Source: CAYREV01 sp964423345 (GTDB lineage Bacteria > Bacteroidota > Rhodothermia > Balneolales > Balneolaceae). From it: 64,000 nucleotides of DNA. The notes below the pieces were generated by a model, which worked only from the letters and a program-made list of their open reading frames with translations, had not been told where the DNA came from and made no database searches. The stretch is taken from the NCBI GenBank assembly GCA_964423345.1, contig CAYREV010000002.1, positions 62,001 to 126,000 of the forward strand. Direction: 5' to 3'. Shown here piece after piece: positions 45,264 to 53,774 of this stretch. Made by a program: the position numbers and the translations under genes. Numbering within the stretch: position 1 is the stretch's first letter; each line of letters starts with the position of its first letter.

Positions 45264-46589
45264 ATGGGCGACGACTTTCCATCATCAAAATTAGACCGGG
45301 GTAAAATTTTTGCCAAGACCGGAATCAAGCTGGGTACCAACTATGCCAAGCGATACCTGAAAAAATCGGTCGGCAGGAAGGAGGGCGCCGATGAAAGCCG
45401 AAAATTTCATCAGGACAATGCGCGCAAGGTATTCAATGAGTTTACCAAGCTGCGCGGTACCGCCCTCAAGATTGCCCAGTCGCTGAGTATGGACCAAGGC
45501 ATGCTGCCCGAAGAGTTTGCCGACGTGATGAGTGAAGCGCAGTACAGCGTCCCTCCCATCAACAAAGCACTGGCCCGCTCGATCATCAAAAAAGAGCTGG
45601 GTGAGTACCCCGAGCAGCTGTTTGAATCTTTCAGTGCGGAAGCCATAGCCGCCGCCTCCATCGGGCAGGTACACGTGGCCCGGCTGAACAACGGGGAAAA
45701 AGTAGCTGTAAAAATCCAGTATCCCAATGTTCGCAATACCATCAGTTCGGACCTGAGCCTGGCCAAGACCCTGCTGAACCGGTTTGTAAAAAAGGGAGCC
45801 AACCTGGACGAGTATTTCGAAGAAATCGAGGAAACCCTCATGGAGGAAACCGACTACATTCAGGAGGGGAACTACATCGATTATTTCCATACGCACTTTA
45901 GCGGAGGCCCTTACAAAATTCCCCAATGGCACCGGGACTACTCCACGCCCAAGGTGCTCACCATGAGTTTCATCGAAGGGCGGCACCTCCGGGAATTTTT
46001 GAAGGAGAACCCCTCACAGGACCAACGGGACCACTTCGGGCAGCTCCTCTGGGACTTCTTCCACGACCAGGTAGAGCAGCGGGATTTCATCCATGCCGAC
46101 ACCCACCCGGGCAACTTCTTCTTCCGGGAAGACGGCACCCTGGGGGTTATTGATTTCGGATGCGTAAAACATTTTCCCGAATCGTTCACCAAACGGTATA
46201 TGCAGTTGCTGCCCATACATTTGGGCCAGGATGACGAGAAGATCAGGCAGCTGTACAGGGACCTGGGCATCATCCGGGAAAATCCGAACAATCCGCAAAA
46301 AGAGGAGGAATTCTACCGGTTTTGCAAGAATTACGGCAATGCTTTTGCCCGCCCCTATATGGAGGATGAGTTTGACTTTGGGGACCGCGGCTTCAAACGG
46401 ACCATCAACCGTTTTGCCAAGCAGATGCCCATTATGAATGAGCCGCGGGGCGACAAGAACTTCATCTACAGCACCAAGGTGCACCTGGGGCTTTACAGCC
46501 TGCTGATTAAGCTGGAAGCCCGGGTAGATACCACCCGCAGCAGGCAGATCACCCGGAAAGTACTGGAAGAAATGAACCGGGAACAATGA
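45264..46589 (+). CDS. ABC1/UbiB (COQ8-like) atypical kinase
   Basis: 441 residues without obvious membrane segments at the C-terminus. The family features are present: a KxGQ-equivalent reading KIAQSLS (residues 69-75; the Gly is Ala here), the Ala-rich loop AAASIGQVHVA, the ion-pair Lys (EKVAVKIQYP), HADTHPGNFFF and the metal-binding DFG in VIDFGCVK. COQ8-type proteins bind ATP and support quinone synthesis or lipid homeostasis rather than acting as ordinary protein kinases. The TetR-fold gene upstream is the likely operon partner. Confidence 0.92.
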   Translation: MGDDFPSSKLDRGKIFAKTGIKLGTNYAKRYLKKSVGRKEGADESRKFHQDNARKVFNEFTKLRGTALKIAQSLSMDQGMLPEEFADVMSEAQYSVPPINKALARSIIKKELGEYPEQLFESFSAEAIAAASIGQVHVARLNNGEKVAVKIQYPNVRNTISSDLSLAKTLLNRFVKKGANLDEYFEEIEETLMEETDYIQEGNYIDYFHTHFSGGPYKIPQWHRDYSTPKVLTMSFIEGRHLREFLKENPSQDQRDHFGQLLWDFFHDQVEQRDFIHADTHPGNFFFREDGTLGVIDFGCVKHFPESFTKRYMQLLPIHLGQDDEKIRQLYRDLGIIRENPNNPQKEEEFYRFCKNYGNAFARPYMEDEFDFGDRGFKRTINRFAKQMPIMNEPRGDKNFIYSTKVHLGLYSLLIKLEARVDTTRSRQITRKVLEEMNREQ

Positions 46590-46616
46590 GATCTGCCAGA
46601 CACTTCCATAATAAGA

Positions 46617-46647
46617 CGTGCCAGGCATTTTTAAAGTGCCTGGCACG
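46617..46647. repeat. Perfect 11-bp palindrome between ubiB-like gene and hflC
   Basis: CGTGCCAGGCA (46617-46627) pairs with TGCCTGGCACG (46637-46647) around a 9-base AT-rich loop. It separates two convergent genes. There is no clear U run outside the stem, so it could be an extragenic repeat or a weak bidirectional terminator. Confidence 0.6.
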
Positions 46648-46682
46648 CAATTGCCGTCATCCTATGCGGTTAATAACTCATC

Positions 46683-47630
46683 CTAGTTATCCATCCTGTT
46701 CAGGTATTGGTAAAACTCGCTATCGGTCGATAGGATGATTGAAGTTTCCTTGTCAAACACATTCTGGTAGGCTTCCATGGAGCGCATGAAACTATACAGA
46801 TCTCGCGAAGCTGAAGTCTTGTCGTAGGCCTGTGCGTAGATGTTCGCCGCCCGGGCATCGGCCTCACCCTTGATTTCCTGGGCGCGCCGGAAGGCTTCGG
46901 ACTGAATGGATTTCAGCTCCCGCTCCTTCTCCCCGTTGATGCGGGCGGCCTCGCCCTGCCCTTCCGAACGGAACTTGTCGGCGATACGGTTGCGCTCACT
47001 GATCATGCGGTCGTATACCGTCTGGCGAACCTCTTCCACGTAGTTGATGCGCTTGAACCTGAAATCGAGGATGGCCAGGCCCAGGTCGGAAGCTCTTTCG
47101 TTGGCAAGCTTCTGTATCTCCACCTGTATGGAGTCGCGGCCCACCGCAATGGCCTCCAGGGTATCCTCGATGACTTCAATAGTTGTCGCATCCGTGTTGG
47201 GGTCTCGGTTGGTGGATCGAACCACCTCTACCAGGTCGTGGGAAGCGATGGCATTCCTCGTCTCCCCGTCCAGGATATCGTCCAGCCGCGATTGGGCTCC
47301 CCGCTCATCGCGCAGCCTTTTGAAAAACTGCAGGGGATCGGTTATCTGCCAACGCGCGTAGGTGTCCACAAATATGAACTTCTTGTCCCGGGTCGGCACC
47401 TGGTTCCGGTCGCCGTCCCATTCGAGGTATCGCTTGTCAAAAAAGTTGGCTTTTTGTATTAACGGTACCTTGAATTTCATGCCGGGGGTGGTAACGGCTT
47501 CCCCGACGGGATCACCGAATTGGGTGATGATCACCTGTTCGGTTTCGTCGACGATATAGAAGCCGTCCATTGCAACCAACAATGCGACTCCCAATACTAC
47601 TAACAGTGATATTCCTTTAATCTTTTTCAT
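46683..47630 (-). CDS. hflC: FtsH protease modulator HflC
   Basis: 315 residues from ATG 47630 (a TTG at 47645 adds five). One N-terminal membrane segment (GISLLVVLGVALLVAMDGFY) is followed by a band-7/SPFH domain (DETEQVIITQFG, YARWQITDPLQFFKRL) and a helical C-terminus rich in Glu/Ala/Arg. With HflK it forms the membrane cage around the FtsH protease that limits degradation of membrane proteins. It follows hflK by about 20 bases. FtsH is not in this window. Confidence 0.95.
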   Translation of the reverse strand: MKKIKGISLLVVLGVALLVAMDGFYIVDETEQVIITQFGDPVGEAVTTPGMKFKVPLIQKANFFDKRYLEWDGDRNQVPTRDKKFIFVDTYARWQITDPLQFFKRLRDERGAQSRLDDILDGETRNAIASHDLVEVVRSTNRDPNTDATTIEVIEDTLEAIAVGRDSIQVEIQKLANERASDLGLAILDFRFKRINYVEEVRQTVYDRMISERNRIADKFRSEGQGEAARINGEKERELKSIQSEAFRRAQEIKGEADARAANIYAQAYDKTSASRDLYSFMRSMEAYQNVFDKETSIILSTDSEFYQYLNRMDN

Positions 47631-47649
47631 AATATATTCTTTCAACCTC

Positions 47650-48663
47650 TTATTGATTTGAACCAGAATTGGAACTTCCGCCCTGCGCCTTTACTCCGTC
47701 CATCTGCATCTGCAACAGGGGCAGCACACTGTTGCCTTCGCCGTCGGTAACAATCTTTTTGCCGATCCGCGGCAATATGTCCTCGATGGTTTCCAGGTAG
47801 ATGCGCCTTTTGGTTACTTCCGGAGCCTTAATGTATTCGCTGTACAGGTCGTTAAACCTGGAGGCATCGCCCCTGGCCCTATTTACGCGGTCCAGGGCAT
47901 ACCCTTCGGCCTTCTGAATGGTTTCCTGAGCCTGGCCCCTCGCACGGGGGATGACCTTGTTATAGGCCGATTTCGCTTCGTTTATCAGGGTTTCGCGCTG
48001 CTGCTGCGCTTCGTTGACGGCATTAAAGGAGGGTTTTACCGGGTTGGGCGGGTTGATGTCCTGCAACACCACCTGTTCAATTTTGATGCCCGACTCATAT
48101 TCGTCGCAGAGGGCCTGGATCAGACGTTCCGCTTTCATCGATACCTCGGCCCTTCCCACGGTCAGCACCTCGTTGACCGTTCGGTCGCCAACGATCTGGC
48201 GCATGGCCGCTTCCGAAACATCGCGCAGGGTCTGTTCGGGATTTCGAATCTTAAAGAGGAAATTAAACGGATTGTTGACACGATACTGAACGACCCACTC
48301 CACATCCGCAAGGTTCAGGTCGCCGGTCAGCATAAGGGATTCGTCGGAATAGCCCGCCTTGGCGTAACTCGACCGGACGCCGGCGCTGGTAGTCCGGTAA
48401 CCGAACTCCTGTTTCAGCTGACGCTGCACCGGGACATACCTGACATCCTCAAAAAAGGGCAGCTTATAATTTAAGCCGGGATCGGCGATTCGGGTGAATT
48501 CTCCGAAGCGGGTTATAAGACCCACCTCTTCCGGTTGTACGGTAAAAAAGGATGAAAAAACTACCAACACAGCCACCACACCAAGCAAAATAGAGCGAAT
48601 ATTTTTACTTAGGTGTTTAAGCTGAGGCGGCAGGTTCATATCCGATAAGTTGGAATCGGCCAT
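47650..48663 (-). CDS. hflK: FtsH protease modulator HflK
   Basis: 337 residues. One membrane segment near residues 23-43 (ILLGVVAVLVVFSSFFTV) leads into the SPFH domain (PEEVGLITRFGEFTRIADPG; WVVQYRVNNPFNFLF). A long helical region contains PPNPVKPSFNAVNEAQQQRE, a characteristic HflK stretch, and the protein ends with a short Gly/Ser/Gln tail. First gene of the hflK-hflC operon; no clear promoter motif is seen upstream. Confidence 0.96.
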   Translation of the reverse strand: MADSNLSDMNLPPQLKHLSKNIRSILLGVVAVLVVFSSFFTVQPEEVGLITRFGEFTRIADPGLNYKLPFFEDVRYVPVQRQLKQEFGYRTTSAGVRSSYAKAGYSDESLMLTGDLNLADVEWVVQYRVNNPFNFLFKIRNPEQTLRDVSEAAMRQIVGDRTVNEVLTVGRAEVSMKAERLIQALCDEYESGIKIEQVVLQDINPPNPVKPSFNAVNEAQQQRETLINEAKSAYNKVIPRARGQAQETIQKAEGYALDRVNRARGDASRFNDLYSEYIKAPEVTKRRIYLETIEDILPRIGKKIVTDGEGNSVLPLLQMQMDGVKAQGGSSNSGSNQ

Positions 48664-48742
48664 AAATATAGGTCCTCGTTAAGTTAGATTTATATGTGCG
48701 TTATTCTTTATGATGACTAATACAATCGTTGCTGCTTGTCGT

Positions 48743-51286
48743 CTAAACTTTCAGGCAGATAAGGGTGGTATCGTCTGCCAGCTGATAATCACTGAACTTT
48801 TGTACCCTTCGTTTTATCTCCAGTGCAATTTCATTACAGCTTAAGCGGGTGGTGTCCATTTCTTCAATCACCTCCAGAAGATACTCAAAACCGAAGCGAT
48901 TCCCATCCGGATCGACCGCTTCCGGAAGTCCGTCGGAATATAAAAACAAGAAATCGCCCGGCTTCAAATTTAATTCCAGCGAACCGTAATCAACATGGGC
49001 CTTGAGCCCCAGGGGGTAGCGCGGGTCGGGGGTTCGTATAAATTCGGCCTTTCCCCCTCTCTTTATGATGGGCTGGCAGTGACCCGCATTGGCTATGCTC
49101 AGTATTGAATTTTTCAGGCTATACCGGGCGATAACGCAGGTTATAAACGTCTGGGGGTCGGTACGCATGTGCAGCGTCGGGGCAACCTCCCTCAGGATAT
49201 TCTCCGGCCTGTCCCTGTGCAGCCTGGAAAGCAGCAAACCACTGGTAAAAACAGCATGCATGGCCGCCTTCATTGATTTACCGGACACATCGGCGATGGT
49301 CATGGTGAGGGCCTCCGGCTCTGCATTTCCGTTTTGATTTACTACATAATCGAAATAATCGCCGCCCACTTCAAAAGAGGGCATAAAGAAACCATAGACA
49401 TCTACGCCGTCCAGTACCGGCGGCTTCAGCGGCATCAGTTTGAACTGGCTCTCCCGGGCAATTTCAATCTCCTTTTCCACGCGAAGATGATTGGCCATAC
49501 GTTCCTGGTATTCGGGCGTATAGCTGCCCATAACAGCGATGGGAGATCCGTAACGCCAGGCGACAAACCCATACACAAAAGGCAAGGCAAGCACCCCAAA
49601 CTGCACCCAGGCTACATAGGCCACATCGGTGCTTGGCGACCCCAAAAATGGAGTAATCATAAGTATCAATACAAATATCCACCACCCTGTAGAAAAGGAG
49701 AGCAATCCCGATTCCCGAACGGCATACATGATAAGGGGAGCCATGGCCGTATAAACAATCAGTTCTTTCCAGATGGGCCCGTCGGTGGCAATCAGGGTTG
49801 CAGACCCGGCTATCAGGAATCCGAGGACAACCGTCCCGACAAGATATAGCATCCACCGCTTTTCAACATATTGCCTTAATAAACCCATCGTAACCCCCAC
49901 ATGTCCCAGGGCAACCAACCATACGTTGAAGAGGGCCCCCATATTTACGGTCAGCAGTTGCGGCTGCATGCTTGCCTCGGCATAGCCGAATTCGCTGTCG
50001 GCCTGATAATACACAAGGTTCAACAGGTAGAGTCCCAACGCCAGCGTGCCGAGCAGCACTCCCCCAAGGGCATAGCCTTTCAACAGGCTTTCACCCGTTT
50101 CCCTGAAAAAGAATCTTTTTCGCCAGAAGGCATCGGCCAGTTTGATTTCTTCACGACTGTCACTTCTGTTCATCGCCTCCCAGCCGATATAGGCAAGGGA
50201 TGCATATAAACCGGTGAGCCCTCCGGTAATAATGGTATTCAGAATATATATGAGCGCTGCGGTATCATTGAAGAATGCCCCCATATGGTTCATTAGGTAG
50301 ATCAGTCGCCAGCTTATCATTCCCAGCGCAACAACCACAAGTACAAATAGCGCTCTTTTCCACTCCACCTGTCCCCTGTTGATATGCCGGATTCCGGTAA
50401 AAAACACCATAATCACCAGTAATCCGAGCGAACCGAAGGAGAAGATGAATGAAGTATTTCCCGTAAAGGTCCGGGCAGAGAGGGAAGCGGGCTCCAGGGT
50501 ATCCAGCGCCTTAAACTCAACCACCGATGCCCCGTATTTTATATCCGTACCCTGTCCCTCACCTACTTCCTTGATCAGGGGCTGCAGAACCAATTCCAAT
50601 TCCTGCGGCCCGCCTGCTTCCTTTTCCGACTTGGTCCAGGTGAATTCAAATTCTGTATTATCGCCCCGGCTCATATCCCCCAAATTCCCGGATCCCGGCT
50701 GAAGCCTGCCCCCGCCCTTTCCGGATACCGGATCCTTAATATTCACTTCGGGCAGCGAATAGTAGGAAAGATTATACTCCAGGATATCCTCTACCAGGTA
50801 GCCTGCAATAGCTGTCAGTGAATCACCTGCAACAAAAGTTGGATTCGGCTTATCGGGATTGGATACGATGCGCCTTAATTTTCCATAATTGTCATACTTG
50901 AGCTGTAAAAGTCCCACCCGCTCAAAGAGGTTGCTCCTGTTCACAGGGGCAACCTCTTCCTCTTCCAGCGGTTTGCCGATAATCACATTCCAGCCGGAAA
51001 GGTGGGCCTGTCCGCCATAGTTGTCAACGGGAATTGAAGAAGAGCCGGCCAGCGAATCCTTCAGCAAGCGATAGTAATCCATATGCTGTTCCCGTACCGT
51101 AAGAAGTGCGAGGCTGTCCGACGAAAACCCCAGCCGTTCCGCCAGCGTATCGGTACGTTGCTCCACGGTCGACCGGCTTTCCCGGATAGGCTCTTGGGCA
51201 TGAAAGTCTACCGACCCCCGTAAAAGAAAATATACCGAGAATCCGGCTACCCCGATTAAAAGCCAGTATGCTAATCGCTGCCCCAT
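48743..51286 (-). CDS. Membrane PP2C-type (SpoIIE/RsbU) serine phosphatase
   Basis: About 847 residues from ATG 51286; a TTG at 51319 would add eleven. An N-terminal membrane anchor is followed by a ~250-residue external region, about eight membrane segments (roughly residues 280-590), a helical linker (EYQERMANHLRVEKEIEIAR), and a PPM domain. The latter has the metal-binding VGGDYFDY, IADVSGKSMKAAM, ANAGHCQPI, FLYSDGLPEA and ADDTTLICL. Such proteins dephosphorylate STAS antagonists in partner-switching stress pathways. The likely counter-enzyme in this window is the RsbW-like kinase at 11925-12344. The signal seen by the large external region is unknown. Confidence 0.9.
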   Translation of the reverse strand: MGQRLAYWLLIGVAGFSVYFLLRGSVDFHAQEPIRESRSTVEQRTDTLAERLGFSSDSLALLTVREQHMDYYRLLKDSLAGSSSIPVDNYGGQAHLSGWNVIIGKPLEEEEVAPVNRSNLFERVGLLQLKYDNYGKLRRIVSNPDKPNPTFVAGDSLTAIAGYLVEDILEYNLSYYSLPEVNIKDPVSGKGGGRLQPGSGNLGDMSRGDNTEFEFTWTKSEKEAGGPQELELVLQPLIKEVGEGQGTDIKYGASVVEFKALDTLEPASLSARTFTGNTSFIFSFGSLGLLVIMVFFTGIRHINRGQVEWKRALFVLVVVALGMISWRLIYLMNHMGAFFNDTAALIYILNTIITGGLTGLYASLAYIGWEAMNRSDSREEIKLADAFWRKRFFFRETGESLLKGYALGGVLLGTLALGLYLLNLVYYQADSEFGYAEASMQPQLLTVNMGALFNVWLVALGHVGVTMGLLRQYVEKRWMLYLVGTVVLGFLIAGSATLIATDGPIWKELIVYTAMAPLIMYAVRESGLLSFSTGWWIFVLILMITPFLGSPSTDVAYVAWVQFGVLALPFVYGFVAWRYGSPIAVMGSYTPEYQERMANHLRVEKEIEIARESQFKLMPLKPPVLDGVDVYGFFMPSFEVGGDYFDYVVNQNGNAEPEALTMTIADVSGKSMKAAMHAVFTSGLLLSRLHRDRPENILREVAPTLHMRTDPQTFITCVIARYSLKNSILSIANAGHCQPIIKRGGKAEFIRTPDPRYPLGLKAHVDYGSLELNLKPGDFLFLYSDGLPEAVDPDGNRFGFEYLLEVIEEMDTTRLSCNEIALEIKRRVQKFSDYQLADDTTLICLKV

Positions 51287-51632
51287 CACATTACCCAGTC
51301 TTAAACTAAAATCTCCCAATAGTTGCCATTATTTGTCCGTTTCGTAACAGTTATAAAATGTCCGATCACAGTTTGAGGGTTGCTCCCCCTTTACACAATG
51401 TATACCATGCCTCTGTTAGTTACGTATTTTCTGCCGACTTGTTGCCCCTTATATTTTAAGATCCGCCCATCAAAATATTCATTCCACCTTTTCTTTTCCT
51501 ACCGTCTTTAAACGTATTTCAGGCTTGCAGATTGGCAAGAGCTCATACAGAGGAGTACTTATTCAGCCGGTTTCAGCAGGGCGTTGAAATCAATATAACC
51601 AATTTCCTTCCCCCTGAACATAAAGAATAGTA
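51287..51632. other. Intergenic region with a 20-codon open frame
   Basis: About 345 bases lie between the PP2C phosphatase gene and the response regulator gene. On the minus strand ATG 51621 opens 20 codons ending at TAA 51559 (MFRGKEIGYIDFNALLKPAE). The composition looks protein-like, and the frame continues open upstream, overlapping the response regulator end. It has no ribosome site and may be the tail of a lost gene. Nothing else is recognised. Confidence 0.35.
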
Positions 51633-52019
51633 TCAGCTCGCATCTTTTACCGAAGGGACCAGGTAATTCACAGCCTTGATAAGCTTGTCTTCCGAGATCG
51701 GCTTTTTTAGAAACTTGGAATTGGCAATTTCTTTTGCTCTCTCGATGTAGGTTCTGTTGGAATTTCCGGTAATAAATACGATCGGCACATCGGACGATTT
51801 CCTGATTTCATTTGCAGCTTCTATGCCGTCTATTTCCCCTTCCAGCATAATATCCATTATAACTACATCAGGCCGGTATTTCTTTACGAGCTCCACGGCC
51901 CGGTACCCGTCTTTAACCTCCCCTACGGTCTTAAACACCATTTTCTCCAGATAATTCTCATATAAAATTGAAAGTATGAGATTATCCTCTACAATAATGG
52001 CCTTTTTTTCCACTTTCAT
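51633..52019 (-). CDS. Single-domain response regulator
   Basis: 128 residues from ATG 52019 (MKVEKKAIIVEDN); the longer frame to 52130 adds an unlikely leader. The receiver domain is complete: acidic Glu11/Asp12, phospho-acceptor Asp56 (VVIMDIML), Thr in VFITGNS, and Lys in FLKKPIS. There is no output domain, so it must act through protein contacts or in a phosphorelay. No histidine kinase is adjacent. The PP2C phosphatase gene lies downstream on the same strand, but about 350 bases away. Confidence 0.9.
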   Translation of the reverse strand: MKVEKKAIIVEDNLILSILYENYLEKMVFKTVGEVKDGYRAVELVKKYRPDVVIMDIMLEGEIDGIEAANEIRKSSDVPIVFITGNSNRTYIERAKEIANSKFLKKPISEDKLIKAVNYLVPSVKDAS

Positions 52020-52293
52020 ATCGAAATCTCCGGTTGTTTTTGAACAGCTGTTCTCAATCACGGAAATAGCCTGGGGATATGCATTACACCGCAGCCGATT
52101 TAATGAACCGGATGCCCTTCCAACCCCCAAAAAACCAATTTTTGTACCTATTTACCCTAAGGAACAAAAAATCATTTAAACATTCATCAAAAGTTTGGTT
52201 TTCCGCACCATCTACCCACCTCCTCCCTTTACCCATAATCCTATGGTAATATCAGTGGATTGATGCCTTGTTGCCGGGATGGAATATAAAAAA

Positions 52294-52319
52294 GGCCGGC
52301 ACTCATAAGAGTACCGGCC
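52294..52319 (-). terminator. Intrinsic terminator of the bacilliredoxin gene
   Basis: An 11-bp stem with one mismatch (52294-52304 with 52309-52319) and a 4-base loop. On the minus strand it is followed by a T run (the A run at 52288-52293). It lies 22 bases past the stop codon at 52341. Confidence 0.9.
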
Positions 52320-52340
52320 CTGATAAAATGCACGTATATC

Positions 52341-52796
52341 TTACTCTTCACTTGCTTCCTTGTCTTCCGTAAATGCGTCAAACACCATTTTAAGATCGGA
52401 AGCTACTTCCTGTTTCGTGCGCCCTTCAATCCGGTGACGGGGAATCATAGCCTTGATTTCTCCATCCCTGAAATAGGCAAATGCAGGAGATGATGGTGGA
52501 TACTCACTAAAGTATTCCCTTGCACGGGCTGTCGCTTCCTTGTCCTGTCCGGCAAAAACCGTAACCATGTGATCCGGCCGGTGTTCACTTTCTTCCAAAG
52601 CAATTTTAACTCCCGGACGGGCATTCCCCGCTGCACAGCCACAAACCGAGTTAATAACCATCAGCATGGTTCCTTCATCATATTCTTTCATCGCACGGTC
52701 TACATCTTCTACCGTCTTAAGTTCCTCCACGCCCAGTTCGGTCAGCTCTTCCCGCATCCATGAGGTATCCGGTCCTACTCCAAATCCAAATTGCAT
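52341..52796 (-). CDS. BrxA/BrxB family bacilliredoxin-like protein
   Basis: 151 residues of the YphP/YqiW (DUF1094) family. The redox motif CGC (Cys52/Cys54 in INSVCGCAAG) and the surrounding ARPGVKIALE and PPSSPAFAYFRDG are diagnostic. In Firmicutes these proteins remove bacillithiol from proteins or act as disulfide isomerases. Many Bacteroidota-type bacteria also make bacillithiol, but no biosynthetic gene is seen here. It is a separate transcript next to sod. Confidence 0.92.
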   Translation of the reverse strand: MQFGFGVGPDTSWMREELTELGVEELKTVEDVDRAMKEYDEGTMLMVINSVCGCAAGNARPGVKIALEESEHRPDHMVTVFAGQDKEATARAREYFSEYPPSSPAFAYFRDGEIKAMIPRHRIEGRTKQEVASDLKMVFDAFTEDKEASEE

Positions 52797-52875
52797 AACA
52801 GTATTACTTTTCTTTCCGATTTGTTGGTATAAATATAACGGTTATTTATGAAGCTTTGAAGTATATAATAAAAGA

Positions 52876-52895
52876 GATGCCCCTATTGGAGCATC
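52876..52895. terminator. Terminator downstream of sod, probably bidirectional
   Basis: An 8-bp stem with one mismatch (52876-52883 with 52888-52895) and a 4-base loop. T-rich sequence follows in both directions. It lies 28 bases after the sod stop codon; the gene on its other side, for bacilliredoxin, points away. Confidence 0.75.
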
Positions 52896-52923
52896 CCTTT
52901 TTAAATGATGAAGTAACCATTAT

Positions 52924-53532
52924 TTACCTGGCATCATTATAGTATTCGTTAACCTTATCCCAGTTGACTAAGTTCCAGAAATGTTGGACATATTCTCCTC
53001 GCTTGTTCTGGTAGTGCAGATAGTATGCATGTTCCCAGACGTCGAGACCCAGTATAGGGGTAAGGCCATTCATCAGGGGACTATTCTGGTTTAGGGTGTT
53101 CAGTACTTCAAGGCTTCCGTCATTTTTGACGCATAGCCATGCCCAACCGGATCCGAATCGACCGGTAGCGGCATTGTTGAATGCCTCTTTAAAAGCGTCG
53201 AAGCTGCCAAACTCATCATTAATTGCATCGGCAATGTCGCCGGTAGGCTCACCGCCCCCGTTCGGCGAAAGAACCGTCCAGAATAGCTTGTGGTTTGCAT
53301 ATCCACCACCATTGTTAATCACATTCTGGCGAATATCTTCGGGGACTTCATTGATCCTTCTTAACACCTCTTCGATTTCAAGATCGGCAAATTCATGTCC
53401 TTCAAGGGCAGCATTTGTTTTATCGGTATACCCCTGGTGGTGTTTGCCGTGATGAATCTTCATCGTCCGCTCATCGATATGGGGTTCGAGAGCGTCATAG
53501 TCATAGGGCAAATCTGGTAATGTAAAAGCCAT
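52924..53532 (-). CDS. sod: Superoxide dismutase, Mn/Fe type
   Basis: 202 residues. Metal ligands are His27 (MKIHHGKHHQGY), His81 (GGYANHKLFW), Asp164 and His168 (LDVWEHAYYLHYQNKR). GSGWAWL and the QNKRGEY end fit the Mn-type or cambialistic group, but metal use is not certain. No signal peptide is present, so it is cytoplasmic. It converts superoxide to peroxide and oxygen. It appears to be a single-gene transcript with its own terminator. Confidence 0.97.
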   Translation of the reverse strand: MAFTLPDLPYDYDALEPHIDERTMKIHHGKHHQGYTDKTNAALEGHEFADLEIEEVLRRINEVPEDIRQNVINNGGGYANHKLFWTVLSPNGGGEPTGDIADAINDEFGSFDAFKEAFNNAATGRFGSGWAWLCVKNDGSLEVLNTLNQNSPLMNGLTPILGLDVWEHAYYLHYQNKRGEYVQHFWNLVNWDKVNEYYNDAR

Positions 53533-53774
53533 AATAATTTCTAAGATTTGAATTTTAAATATTTATGAATATTAACTGCATCCTAAATGGGAAAGAACGG
53601 GTTGTCACTATCCCTTTGTATTGCATTATTTAAATCAATAAGAACAAAAAATTCGTTCCCTCGTGCAACCCCTTAATTTTTGCTCCGAGATCCACGCTTT
53701 AATTGCAGGTAATCATCAAATATTTATCCTATTTTATCCTTCTCATAAATTTATAAAAGCCTAAGGTTCTTTAT

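Noticed and set aside
46617..46647. Strong intrinsic terminator
   Set aside because: The stem is perfect, but there is no U run outside it in either direction; it is listed as a palindrome instead.
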